Assembly (NCBI RefSeq): GCF_031202265.1 | Contig: NZ_CP100604.1 | Span: 620,001-684,000 of the forward strand | DNA from: Bradyrhizobium sp. Ash2021 | GTDB taxonomy: Bacteria > Pseudomonadota > Alphaproteobacteria > Rhizobiales > Xanthobacteraceae | Reading direction: 5' to 3' | DNA: 64,000 nucleotides | Shown: positions 33,954-44,800 of the stretch, in pieces | Numbering within the stretch: the stretch's first letter is position 1 | Layout: each line of letters starts with the position of its first letter | The notes under the pieces: generated by a model | Databases searched by the model: none | What the model was told of the DNA's origin: nothing | Seen by the model: only the letters and a program-made list of their open reading frames with translations | Program-made: the position numbers and the translations under genes

Positions 33954-34541
33954 ATGAGCGGCAAGCCGCAATTCGATGAAGTTGCCGTGATCGCTGCGGC
34001 AATCGAGGTTTTCTGGCGCAGTGGTTATGCGGCCGCTGCTGTCAGCGATCTGACGGAGGCTACGGGTTTGTCGCGTTCCAGCCTCTACCGGCGATTCCAC
34101 GACAAAGACGGCTTGTTCCAGGAAGCCCTTGAAGCTTATACGCAGCGTGTCTTGCGGCGCATGAATTCGGCCAAGGCTGATACCGCGCGCGGGCGATTAA
34201 AGGCGTTGCTGCGTGCGTTCTTGCCGGACAGATCCCGGCCCGCTGGCTGCCTGATCGGGCGAAGTTGTGCCGAGATCTCGGCGCTATCCAAAGAAGGACA
34301 GGCCGCCACGCTGGCAGCAGCGGCACGTCAGCGTGAAATTTTGGCAGGCCTTCTGCGTGAAGGCGTGGCGGCGGGCGAGTTGGCCGAAGAAACCGATATC
34401 GATGCGATGGCGTGGTATTATCTGGGTGTGCTGCAGGCCGTACTGAACTTCCCGCAAGCGGGTGCTGATCCGAGCATGCTCGATCGTATGATCGACGCCG
34501 CAATGTCGGTTTGGCCTGGCACTCCTCTCAGCGACTCCTGA
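33954..34541 (+). CDS. TetR/AcrR family regulator
   Basis: A 195-residue repressor. The N-terminal helix-turn-helix reads VIAAAIEVFWRSGYAAAAVS, DLTEATGLSRSSLYRRFHDK and DGLFQEALEAYTQRVLRRMN, a canonical TetR DNA-binding domain ('LSRSSLYRRFHDKDGLF'). The helical ligand domain follows (GCLIGRSCAEISALSKEGQA, DAMAWYYLGVLQAVLNFPQA). The ATG at 33954 with AGGAGG 7 bases before is preferred to the GTG at 33948. It probably represses itself and the divergent NmrA-SRPBCC-DUF1330 unit through the twin palindromes. Confidence 0.85.
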   Translation: MSGKPQFDEVAVIAAAIEVFWRSGYAAAAVSDLTEATGLSRSSLYRRFHDKDGLFQEALEAYTQRVLRRMNSAKADTARGRLKALLRAFLPDRSRPAGCLIGRSCAEISALSKEGQAATLAAAARQREILAGLLREGVAAGELAEETDIDAMAWYYLGVLQAVLNFPQAGADPSMLDRMIDAAMSVWPGTPLSDS

Positions 34542-34737
34542 CCTGAAGATCACGGATTCACCTCCGGTCTGCTTGCAAATCTCGGACGGGGTCAAAAGCG
34601 AACGGGCGGGGAGGGGACCTTTCGGCGCGACGCGGGCATTCGGCGAAACGTGATTTCCGAAAAGGACAAGGGCGACATCCCACGATCGGATTGGAGCCGA
34701 GGCCTTTGTTCCAAGGGTGCATAGTCCACTTCGGAGG

Positions 34738-35289
34738 CTATTTCCCCTGCCGCGCGCTTTCGAGCAGCGTCATGCAGGCCTCGAGACAGGCTGCGGCGAT
34801 CGCGCGTCCAAGCGGACTCGGCTTCTTGTTCAACAGCCGATGCATCACCACTCCGTGCAGCATCATCATGACCGGGTAGGCGACCTGCGCGGCCCTGCCT
34901 TCATCCACTCCAGCGCGCACGATATGAGCGGTGTATCGTTCGATTTCGCTCCCCTGCGCATCCTTTGTGACTCGCTCCATCCAGCCGCGCCCGTACAGCA
35001 ATTCGTAATCTCTGGGGTGGCAGGTGCCGAACTCGAGATGTCGCGCACAAGCGTCCCGGAAATCTCGCGATTTTGCGAGGTAAGCCGAGAAACGCTGAAA
35101 GGCGAGAGTGCGCAGGGCCGCCAGCAACGCCTCCCGATCCGCGTAGTAACTATAGACCGTCGGCGTCGTCGTGCCCGCTTCCGCCGCCACGCCGCGGATC
35201 GTGACGGCCTCCTCGCCGCCCGACTGCCACAGAGCGTCGGCGGCCTTCAAGATCCTGTGAGGCAGTTCGGGATCGGCGGTTCGCGGCAT
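34738..35289 (-). CDS. TetR family regulator
   Basis: A 183-residue TetR protein: RILKAADALWQSGGEEAVTI, RGVAAEAGTTTPTVYSYYAD and REALLAALRTLAFQRFSAYL give the DNA-binding domain. The ligand domain includes HPRDYELLYGRGWMERVTKD and VAYPVMMMLHGVVMHRLLNK. It is transcribed away from a DUF2798 gene 72 bases away, with a palindrome in the gap. Likely controls that operon (DUF2798, NmrA-like, efflux adaptor). Confidence 0.85.
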   Translation of the reverse strand: MPRTADPELPHRILKAADALWQSGGEEAVTIRGVAAEAGTTTPTVYSYYADREALLAALRTLAFQRFSAYLAKSRDFRDACARHLEFGTCHPRDYELLYGRGWMERVTKDAQGSEIERYTAHIVRAGVDEGRAAQVAYPVMMMLHGVVMHRLLNKKPSPLGRAIAAACLEACMTLLESARQGK

Positions 35290-35311
35290 CGAGCCCCTTT
35301 GCTTTTACGTT

Positions 35312-35324
35312 GTATAAGTTATAC
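35312..35324. promoter_or_regulatory. Palindromic operator GTATAAGTTATAC
   Basis: A perfect 6-base inverted repeat about one base, in the 72-base gap between the TetR gene and DUF2798, with looser symmetry extending outward (ACGTT / GTCGT). TetR repressors typically bind such sites over the -10/-35 region. The AT-rich spacer could also supply a -10 element. Confidence 0.55.
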
Positions 35325-35361
35325 GTCGTCTAAATAATATCCCGTTTCCAGGAGCAAGCAA

Positions 35362-35604
35362 ATGGCCCTTCCGCCGAAACTGATCGGACCTGTTATCTCA
35401 ATGATCACTGGCCTGATTACCTCGACCAGCATGTCGTTCGTTGGTCTCGCGATGAACTATGGCTTCCAGGCCGATTTCGCGGTGCGCTGGCTGAGGGCCG
35501 CGGCAACGAGCTACGTCCTGGTCGTGCCGATGTTGGTGATCGTCATCCCGCGGATCCAGCGCTTCGTCATGCGGCAGGCCGGGTTGCAGCCGCGCCAAGG
35601 TTAG
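35362..35604 (+). CDS. DUF2798 small membrane protein
   Basis: An 80-residue protein with two membrane helices, about residues 8-30 (IGPVISMITGLITSTSMSFV) and 46-66 (AAATSYVLVVPMLVIVIPRI), and a short basic tail. It matches the DUF2798 layout. AGGAG lies 9 bases before the ATG. Function unknown; members often sit in TetR-controlled efflux or oxidoreductase operons, as here. Confidence 0.75.
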   Translation: MALPPKLIGPVISMITGLITSTSMSFVGLAMNYGFQADFAVRWLRAAATSYVLVVPMLVIVIPRIQRFVMRQAGLQPRQG

Positions 35605-35679
35605 CTCGCCGCACGGCAAGAAACACCGGCGCAGGCCGAAACCGCAACTTGTCTTTTGAAATAACCCGAGGTCAGCGAT

Positions 35680-36612
35680 ATGACGATGAAACAAAAGCAT
35701 GACAACCCCATTCTAGTGACCGGTGCAGCCGGCGCTGTGGGCGGCATCGGCCGCAACCTCACCGAATTCCTGCTCGCAAGGGGACACAAGGTGCGCGCCT
35801 TGGTTCGGCGTGAGGACAAGCGCGCCGAAGCCCTACGGCAGCTCGGCGCAGACGTCGTACAGGGCGATCTGACTGACCTCGCCTCGATGCACCGCGCCGT
35901 CGAAGGTTGCAAGCGCATCTATTTCGGAATGTCTGTGTCGGCGGCTTACCTGGAAGCCACGATCAACACCGCCGCGGTGGCGCGCGACCACGGCGTCGAG
36001 GCTTTCGTGAACATGTCGCAGATGACGGTCTCGCAGATGAGTATCAGCGAGACCACCGACAGTCCGCAGCACAAGCTGCACTGGCTGGCGGAGCAGGCTC
36101 TGTCCTGGTCGGGGCTGCCGGTCGTAACGATGCGGCCCACCGTCTTCCTCGAGGGCTTTTTTCTTACGCTCGCCGGCGGCGTGCGGGCTTCCGACGAGTT
36201 GGCGCTCCCGATGGGCGACGGCAAGACGTCGCCCATATCGGCAGTCGATGTGGCCCTTGCGGTTGCAGCAATCCTCGACGACCCGGCACCGCATATCGGA
36301 CAAATCTACGATCTGACGGGACCCGAATCGGCCGATCTGGACCACTATGCGCGCGCTTTCTCAGAGGCGCTCGGCAGGCCCATCCGATATCGCGATGTCC
36401 CGCTCGCGGCGTGGAGCGAAGGCCTTCGGCGGATGCGGTTTCCCGAACACGTCGTCAACCATCTCTCGGCCATGACCGAGTTGAACAGGCAGGGGCGTTA
36501 CGACCGCTTGACGGACACCTTCTACAAGCTCACCGGCAAAGCGCCGACGAACATGCGCGATTTCGTGAAGCTCCATGCCGCCGAGTTCGAGCAGCGGGGC
36601 ACGCCTGAGTAA
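35680..36612 (+). CDS. NmrA/SDR-family NAD(P)-dependent oxidoreductase
   Basis: A 310-residue atypical short-chain dehydrogenase: ILVTGAAGAVGGIGRNLTEF (Rossmann glycines), KVRALVRREDKRAEALRQLG, ADVVQGDLTDLASMHRAVEG, FVNMSQMTVSQMSISETTDS, VTMRPTVFLEGFFLT, ISAVDVALAVAAILDD, YDLTGPESADLDHYARAFSE. It resembles quinone reductase QorB and NmrA relatives. ATG 35680, or the Met six bases later, is the start; GAGG lies upstream. It follows DUF2798 by 75 bases in the TetR-controlled unit. Probably reduces quinones or other electrophiles. Confidence 0.8.
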   Translation: MTMKQKHDNPILVTGAAGAVGGIGRNLTEFLLARGHKVRALVRREDKRAEALRQLGADVVQGDLTDLASMHRAVEGCKRIYFGMSVSAAYLEATINTAAVARDHGVEAFVNMSQMTVSQMSISETTDSPQHKLHWLAEQALSWSGLPVVTMRPTVFLEGFFLTLAGGVRASDELALPMGDGKTSPISAVDVALAVAAILDDPAPHIGQIYDLTGPESADLDHYARAFSEALGRPIRYRDVPLAAWSEGLRRMRFPEHVVNHLSAMTELNRQGRYDRLTDTFYKLTGKAPTNMRDFVKLHAAEFEQRGTPE

Positions 36613-36697
36613 TGCCGTTCCTAGAAAAGCGCCACCGGACAGACGAAAAATATCCTCTATCGACCAGGTCAGCCGCTTCCATGACAGGATCACCGAG

Positions 36698-36970
36698 ATG
36701 AACGCTCCCAAATTATGGATTGCGGGCCTATCTGCGGCCGTGCTGGCGGTATCCGGCAGCTATCTGTGGCTCGAGGGCATGCCGACGAGCGTCATGAAGC
36801 CAGCCGCGAATAATCCCGCCGCCCGCCCCGTGCCTGTGACGACCGGTGTGGTGAAGGATCAGGAATTCGCGATTTCGCGCGTAGGATTAGGCACTGTCCA
36901 GGCCTACAACACCGTGACTTTAAGAGCGCGCGTCGATGGTGAGGTGCAAAAGATAGCGATCGCGGCCTGA
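36698..36970 (+). pseudogene. RND efflux periplasmic adaptor (MdtA/AcrA-like), N-terminal fragment
   Basis: A 90-codon frame from ATG 36698: an N-terminal membrane anchor (APKLWIAGLSAAVLAVSGSY), a linker, then ARPVPVTTGVVKDQEFAISR, VGLGTVQAYNTVTLRARVDG and EVQKIAIA. This is the first beta-barrel strand and the start of the lipoyl domain of adaptor proteins ('V-x-L-G-T-V-x-A-x-N-T-V-T-L-x-A-R-V-D-G-E'). It ends abruptly where the 'GQ-x-V-x-x-G' hairpin should begin. No pump gene remains. Probably inactivated by deletion. Confidence 0.75.
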
Positions 36971-37084
36971 GACCGAACGGGTCCCGGCTTCTCACCGCGC
37001 TCCCGGGGAAAGTGTTTTTACACGGCCAAGACCCGTTGCGGACATTCCGAGGAAAACCGAATCCCCCGTTTCCGGCATACGGCC

Positions 37085-38167
37085 TCACAGCAGCTTTGCC
37101 AGCACCGCGACCAGTTCTGCCTGCCGATGCGCGCCGGTCTTGGCAAAAATGCTCTTGAGCTGGCTCCGCGCGGTTTCCTTTGCGATCCCCAATTGATCGG
37201 CGACTTTTTCCAGGGACTCGCCGAAAGCCAGTTGAGTCGCAAGCCGGGCTTCCGCCTCGGTCAGGCGAAATGCCGACCGCAGGGTCATTTCAGGCGTTCG
37301 AGGTCTGGTATCGGGATCGATCAGGATCACCATGGCCTGGCAATCGGCCAGCGCATTGGCAGTCGAATTCGAAAGTCTCGCCGGGTACGCAAGCAGCGGT
37401 CGGCGTGACGCACGAGGCAACATGATCGGAGCGGAAAGCCCGCCTGCCGAACGCCACAACAGCCCCTGAATGGCACGGTTCAAGGCCGTCGTCGCCCGCG
37501 TGTCTTTTGCAACCAGCTTGCCCCTTACAATCTGGACATCATCGACCAGGAGGAGTTCAGCCGACCGATTGGCCTTGAAGACGTTGCCATGGCGGTTGAC
37601 CAGAACCACCGCAGTGCCGCTCATCTCAAAAGCTTCCAAGGCACCGGCGGCGGCGGAAGCGCCCAGTGCGCGAGCAATTGCGGCGCCGGTCGAAAGCCGG
37701 CTTGATAATCGCGCCAACTCGTCCTTCTCCTCTGCCGAAAACGGTCCTTGATCGATCGTTCGCTGGATTGCCACAGCCCACAGATCATCGCCGCAAGCGA
37801 CCTTGACGCCGGCGTACCAGCGCAGGCGATGTGGCGCGAGGAATTCCTGGTAGAATGGATGTTTGGCTATCGCATCTGCGCTATGGCCGTCGAAGTCATC
37901 CGCGACCCCGCGCTTCGTAATGATCGGAATGGCGCGCATTCGCTCATCCCGCAGATGCCATCCGTCCCGAAAATACTCGTCCATCGCTCCGGAAATCGTT
38001 TCGGTAAACGGGACGTTCCGAAGTACTCCGCCCGTGATGGGCATCATGAGCGCGCCGCGGCTCCCGGTGGCGAAAGCAACGGAATCGAGCGCCTTCACCC
38101 AGCGCATGGGGTCAAGCCCTGCCTCGACGAATTCCCGCTCGGCGGGCTCAAAATTCCAAGCGGGCAA
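37085..38167 (-). CDS. LuxR-type helix-turn-helix regulator
   Basis: A protein of about 360 residues with a large N-terminal sensor region (HLRDERMRAIPIITKRGVAD, FYQEFLAPHRLRWYAGVKVA, a PAS-like core) and a C-terminal LuxR/GerE domain (FRLTEAEARLATQLAFGESL, EKVADQLGIAKETARSQLKS, IFAKTGAHRQAELVAVLAKL). Similar proteins in Bradyrhizobium are solitary regulators. The start is uncertain: TTG 38167, with GGGAG nearby, gives LPAWNFEPAEREF as N-terminus, while an ATG at 38293 adds 42 residues of unlikely composition. No partner gene; the target is unknown. Confidence 0.75.
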   Translation of the reverse strand: MPAWNFEPAEREFVEAGLDPMRWVKALDSVAFATGSRGALMMPITGGVLRNVPFTETISGAMDEYFRDGWHLRDERMRAIPIITKRGVADDFDGHSADAIAKHPFYQEFLAPHRLRWYAGVKVACGDDLWAVAIQRTIDQGPFSAEEKDELARLSSRLSTGAAIARALGASAAAGALEAFEMSGTAVVLVNRHGNVFKANRSAELLLVDDVQIVRGKLVAKDTRATTALNRAIQGLLWRSAGGLSAPIMLPRASRRPLLAYPARLSNSTANALADCQAMVILIDPDTRPRTPEMTLRSAFRLTEAEARLATQLAFGESLEKVADQLGIAKETARSQLKSIFAKTGAHRQAELVAVLAKLL

Positions 38168-38344
38168 GGGATCTCCCGTACAACGAGCGTGAATCCGTAG
38201 CCTCCCAGAAATACCCTTGAGTCGACTGGTTGGCAATAAACCATCTCGAAATTGCGGCCCCCTCCTTAACCCAAACGGGTGAAGACTTCGCAATGGCCGC
38301 AGGTATCATCCGAGCCGAAATTTCATATATTTGAGGGTTGGAAA

Positions 38345-38626
38345 ATGCCTTTCGTAAATTGGAATAAATATCGCTTTGTCTCGATTAGCCGTGCTTCTGC
38401 GGTTGCGCTTGCCGGTTTCATTGGCTTGGCAAGTTCAGCAGATGCAACCACTATCTTCACCGATATAGGCCCAGGCGTCCATGACGGAGGTGGCGTAAAC
38501 GTAGTTGGCCCAAACCTAGGTTTTGGTGATCATGCCGGAATAGGCTCGCCGTTCACAGCGGCCGTATCCTCCCACATTCAAAATTTCTGCAACCAACGAT
38601 TCAGGAGCAAATCTTCAGTTTTTTGA
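38345..38626 (+). pseudogene. Secreted protein, probably frameshifted
   Basis: From ATG 38345 comes a signal peptide (ISRASAVALAGFIGLASSAD, cut after ADA). The mature part is TTIFTDIGPGVHDGGGVNVV, GPNLGFGDHAGIGSPFTAAV, then HIQNFCNQRFRSKSSVF and a stop. Another frame from about 38580 reads ISATNDSGANLQFFEWINQG, ALFTRSNG, which looks more natural after the Gly-rich part, so a 1-base change near 38580 probably broke the gene. Function unknown. It lies 262 bases before the giant repeat protein and has a surface-protein-like composition. Confidence 0.45.
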
Positions 38627-38887
38627 ATGGATCAACCAAGGAGCTCTATTTACTCGTTCGAATGGCGCAATGCGATGCGCGTTAATAAGTTTCGGTGAGC
38701 GGAATTCCAACAGTTGTTTGTTTTGGCCTTGACGCGATTGGTTTGCTCATGAAGATTATCGAAAATTTCGAAATCACCATCCGTTATTAACTCGATCCAT
38801 CTGGCGCAAAAATTTCAGCGCCGATCATCAGCAAAACCGAACTAACCGCGATCGACGGACCAATAAATTTTGGGAGAGGGGACCAGT

Positions 38888-41800
38888 ATGTCTAATTCAG
38901 CCGCTATTATAGGTACGCCCACGGTTTCGACCATAACCGAGGACACTAACAACTTGCAGACGCTGGTTGCGGCTGGATCGATTTCGATTTCAGACGCGAA
39001 TGCAGGCCAGGCGGCTTTTAAGACGACGGTCAAAGCCGCTTCCGGCGATCTCGGCTCCCTCACCATCGCCGCCAACGGCGCTTACGTCTACTCCGTCGCC
39101 GACAGCAAGGTGCAATATCTCGGTGCCGGCGACACCAAGGTCGACACATTCACGATTACATCGCTCGACGGCACCACCAAGCAGGTGTCATTCACCATCA
39201 TCGGCGTCAACGACGCTGCCGTGATCGGAACACCGACGGTGGTTGACGTCACCGAGGACGCCACCAACCCGACGCTGAAAGCGACCGGATCGATCTCGAT
39301 CTCCGACGTCGACCAGAACCAGGCCGCGTTCAAGACCACCGTCACACCCGCCGCCGGCGACCTCGGCACTCTGGTGCTGCATAGCAATGGCAGCTACACC
39401 TATTCGGTCGCCGACAGCGCCGTACAATTCCTCGGAGCCGGCCAGGTCAAGACCGACACCTTCACGGTCACAGCGCTCGACGGCACCACCAAGCAGATAT
39501 CCTTCAACATCCACGGCACCAACGATGCGGCCGTGATCGGAACGCCGACCGTCCACGACGTCACCGAAGATGCCACCAGTCCGACGTTGACGGCGGTGGG
39601 GTCCATTTCGATTTCCGATGCGGACCTGGGTCAGGCGGCGTTCAAGACGTCGGTAATTTCGGCTTCCGGCAATCTCGGAAATCTCGTCATAGCGGCCAAC
39701 GGCACCTACACCTATTCGGTCGCCGACAGCGCGGTGCAGTATCTCGGGGCCGGACAGACCAAGGTCGATACCTTCACGGTGACGTCTCTCGACGGCACCA
39801 CCAAGCAGGTCACCTTCACCATCCACGGTGTCAATGATGCCGCGGTGATCGGCACCCCGACGGTCCACGACGTCACCGAGGACGCCACCAATCCGCTTCT
39901 GTATGCGATCGGCACGGTGTCGATCACCGACGCCGACCAGGGCCAGGCCGCGTTCCAGCCGGCGCTGCTGGCCGGAAACGGCAACCTTGGTGTGCTCGCC
40001 ATCGGCAGCAACGGCGCCTACATCTACACCGTCGCCGACAGTGCGGTGCAGTATCTCGGCGCGGGCGACACCAGGGTCGACACCTTCACGCTGACCGCGC
40101 TCGATGGCACCACCAAACAAGTCACATTTACCATTCACGGGACCAACGATGCCGCCGTCATTGGCACGCCCACCGTCCACGAGGTCACCGAGGACGTCAA
40201 CGTCTCGTCGACCGGAAACCTGACCGCGGCCGGCACGATCTCGATCGCGGACGCGGACCAGAACCAGTCGTCGTTCCAGACCTCGGTGATGGCCGCTCCA
40301 GGCACCCTCGGCCACCTGACCATCGCCTCGAACGGCGCCTATTCCTACACCGTCGCCGACAACCTGGTGCAGTATCTCGGCGCCACCGACACCAAGATCG
40401 AAACCTTCACCGTCACCGCCTTCGACGGAACGCAGAAGCAGGTTTCCTTCACCATCCACGGCGCCAACGACGCCGCGGTCATCGGCGATCCCACGATCCA
40501 TGACGTGACCAAGAACGCCTCGCCGGTGACGCTGACAGCGGTCGGTACGATCTCGATCTCGGACGTTGACCAGAACCAGTCCTCGTTCCAGACATCCGTA
40601 ATCTCGGCCGTCGGCAACCTTGGGAATCTGACCATCGCAGCCAATGGCGCCTACACCTATTCGGTGGCCAACAGCGCCACCCAATCGCTCGGCGCGGCCG
40701 ACGTCAAGGTCGACACCTTCACGGTCACCGCGCTCGACGGCACGACCAAGGCGGTCTCCTTCACCATCCACGGCGGCAGCGGTGCGAACAACCCGGCCGT
40801 GATCGGCGATCCGACCAACGCCGTCGTTACCGAAGACGTCGGCGGCGCGACGCTGACCGCATCGGGAACGATTTCGGTCACGGATCCGGACGCCGGCCAA
40901 GCCGCCTTCCAGACCACGACGACGCCGGGTGCCGATAACCTCGGCACCCTGGTTCTGCAGAGCAACGGCAGCTACACCTATTCGGTCGCCGACAGTGCGG
41001 TACAGTACCTTGGCCTCGGCGACACCAGGGTGGATACCTTCACCATTAAATCGGTCGACGGCACCTCCAAAGTCGTCTCCTTTACGATCCAGGGCGCCAA
41101 CGACGCAGCCGTGATCGGTGATCCCGTCGCCCACACCGTTACGGAAGATTCCGGCGGGGCTACGCTCACGGCGACCGGCAAGCTGACGATTTCCGACGTC
41201 GATCAGAACCAGAGTTCGTTCCATCCGGGCAGCGTTGCCGACGCCAGCAATCTCGGCGCCCTGACGCTCGCCGCCGACGGCACCTACACCTATTCGGTCG
41301 CCAATTCCGCCACCCAGTTCCTAGGTGCCGCCGACACCAAGGTAGACACCTTCACCGTCACGGCGCTCGACGGCACCACCAAGGTCATCTCTTTCACGAT
41401 CCAGGGCGTCAACGACGCCGCGGTGATCGGAACGCCGACCGTTCACGATGTCACCGAAGATTCCAATGTCTCGAACGGCAATCTGACGGCGTCGGGCACG
41501 ATCTCGATTTCCGATGCCGATCAAGGCCAGGCCTCGTTCCAAACCGGCGTGACCGGAGCGATCGGAAATCTCGGCTCGCTGACGCTGTCGGCGAACGGTG
41601 CCTACATCTATACGGTCCCCGACAGCGCCACCCAGTATCTCGGCGCCAGCGATACCAAGACCGATACCTTCACGGTGACGGCGCTCGATGGCACCACCCA
41701 GCAGGTGAGCTTCGCAATTCACGGCGCGCAAGATGCTCCCACGCTGACGGTCGGATCCACGGCGTCCGGCTTGGACAATGCCAATATATCTTTGTCCATC

Positions 41801-44800
41801 GCGGTCGGTCTGATCGATACCAGCAACACCCTGGCTGTCTCGATCAGTGGCGTGCCATCGGGCTACACGTTGACCCATGGGACGATATCCGATGACGGGT
41901 CGACCTGGACCGTCGCGCCCGCAGAACTCGGCACATTGGCGCTCGTCCCCGTCGGTGGGCTTGCCCAGGCAGGAAACTTCAATCTCCACGTGGTCGCGTC
42001 CTCGGGCGACGGCACGCACACCGCATCGACCAGCGCGCATATTGCCGTCACGGTGTCCGCAAATCCGAGCGAAATGAGCGGCCTGGCCGAAGACGGATAC
42101 ATCGCCGGCGCCACGGTCTTCGCCGACGCCAACCACAATGGCATTCTCGATCCCGGCGAAGCCCACACGACCACCAATGCTGACGGCAGTTTCACCCTCA
42201 GCGGCGGGAGCGGGCCGCTTGTCATGTTCGGCGGCACCGATATTTCAACCAATCTGTGCTTCACCGGCGTACTGTCGGCGCCGGAAGGGTCGACCGTCGT
42301 AACGCCGTTGACGACACTGATTGCCGCGATTGTGGCGACGGGCACGGTGGACCATCCTATTTCCGCCACCGACGCCGCAAGTCAGGTTGCTGCGGCCTTC
42401 GGCCTGGATCCGGGCACGGTCCTTACGACCTTCGACCCGGTTTTGGCCGCCATTTCGGGCAATGCCGCCGAATCGGCGATCGGATCGGCAATTCTTTCGG
42501 CGGGCATCCAGGTGCAGAGCACGGTGGCTCAGGTATCGGCCGTCGGCGGCTCTTCCGGCGCGGTTTTCGCCGCGATCGCCAACACCGTGACGACCAGCGT
42601 CACCAATTCCACCACGGTTGACCTCAGCGCGCATTCCACCGTCCAGAACATCGTTTCGAACTCGCACGTCAGCGCCGTTGCCGCCTCGGCGGTGACCGAC
42701 GTGGTATCCGCGGCGAACGCCAGCATCCAGTCGGCGGGCGCCGATTTGACCGCGCTGGCGCAGGCGGCCGTCGTGGCCCAGGGCGCCGCGACGACCCAAT
42801 TGGCTAACACCAACTTCACCGACATGGCTCAGCTGACGGCACTACATGACACTTATGTCACCGATCTCGGCGCGCAGGTTTCCGCTGCTGTGGTCGGAGT
42901 CACCGGTCTTGCTCTGCTCGGAACGCTTGGCGCCGATGTCCTGACGGGAGGTGCCGGTAACGATGCTATCGATGGCCTGGACGGTAACGACACGATCAAT
43001 GGCGGCGCCGGCAACGACCTTCTCTACGGCAACAACGGCAACGACACCCTGATCGGTGGCGCCGGAGACGACCGTCTCGACGGCGGCGCGGGCTACGACC
43101 GCGCAAGCTATGCGGACGCGGCTGCCGGAGTCACCATCGACCTGACGGCAGGCACGGTGCACGGCACCGCGGCAAACGACGTTGCCAATGTCGGCAACGA
43201 CACCCTGGTGTCGATCGAAGCGGTGACCGGCAGCGCCTTTGCCGACAGCTACAACGCCGCGGGATTTACCGGATCGACGGGTCTGCCCGGCAGGCCGGCC
43301 GGGTTCAACGAATTCGAGGGCGGCGGCGGCGACGACACCATCATCGGCACGGTCAATGCGTCCGGTGAAATCCTCACCCGCATCTCCTATGTCAGCGCGT
43401 CCGCCGGAGTCACGGTCGATATCGCGGCCGGCACGGGGCATGGCACCGCCGCCGGCGACGTCGCCAACGTCGGCAACGACACCTTCACCAACGTCAACTC
43501 CATCGTCGGGTCGGCCTATGACGACGTCCTGCTGGGCAGCAACAATCCAAATGGTACGTTCGAGCAGTACGACGGCCGCGGCGGCAACGACCTGATCAAC
43601 GGACGCGGCGGCTACGACTTCGCGGTCTACAACAACGACCCGGCTACGACGTCGGGAATCACGGTCCATCTGGCGGCGGGCACCGTTACCGGCGATGCGA
43701 CGATCGGCACCGATACGCTGCTTTCGGTCGAGGCTGTCCGCGGCACCAACTTCGCCGACACCTATGACGCGACCGGCTTTAGCGGGGCCAGCGCCAACGC
43801 CGGCTCGTTGGGCACCTTCAACAACTTCGACGGCGAAGGCGGCAACGACACCATCATCGGCAACGGCAACACGCGAATCCAGTATTCGCAGTCATTGGCC
43901 GCCGTGACCGTCGACATCGCCGCCGGCACCGCGCACGGCACGGCAGCAGGCGACGTCGCCAACGTCGGCACCGATACCTTCTCGGGCGTCAACGCCGTGA
44001 TGGGCTCGATGTTCGACGACACCCTGCTGGGAAGCAACGGCAATGAAACCTTCATGGGCCTTGCCGGGAACGACTACATTGACGGCCGGGGCGGTTTTGA
44101 CGTCGCCCAGTACAGCAACCTCACTTACACCACCGGCGCGATCAGCGTCGACATGGCCTCGGGCACCGTGATTGGGGACGCCTCGACAGGCACCGATACG
44201 CTGCGATCGATCGAAGGCGTCCAGGGTACGATCTTCGACGATACCTATGTGGCGACCGGATACGGCGTGGCGGGCGCCCTCAACGTCGGCAACAACGGTA
44301 CCTTCAACCAGTTCGAGGGCATGGGCGGCAACGACACCATCACCGGTAACGGCAATACCCGCGTCATCTACGCCAACGCCGCGGCCGCGGTCACGGTCGA
44401 CTTGTCGCTCGGAACCGCCCACGGAACCGCAGCAGGAGACGCAGCGGGTGTCGGCACCGACACCTTCACTGGAGGTGTTTTCAGCATCACCGGCTCGGCT
44501 TTCGGCGACACGCTGATCGGCGACGGAAACAGCAACATGTTCGTCGGCGGCGGCGGCAACGACACCATCGACGGCGGCGCCGGCGGCGACATAGCAATCT
44601 TCTCGGGAACAAGGGGCCAGTACACGATTTCGACCAACGGCGCCGGCCAGACGACGGTCACGGACACCGTGGCGGGACGCGACGGCACCGACACCCTCAC
44701 CAACGTCGAGGTGCTGCAGTTCACCAACGCCAACGTCCTGATCGCCTCCGGAAGCTCGGCGAATCCGGTCGACCTTTCCGACAACCGGCTCTTCTTCAAT

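Noticed and set aside
39188..41224. Minus-strand open frame of 678 codons under the VCBS repeats
   Set aside because: Same antisense effect. Composition repeats every 104 residues in step with the VCBS units.
38903..41735. Regular DNA repeats that might suggest a CRISPR or satellite array
   Set aside because: Repeat length is about 312 bases and the units are in-frame protein repeats with no spacers.
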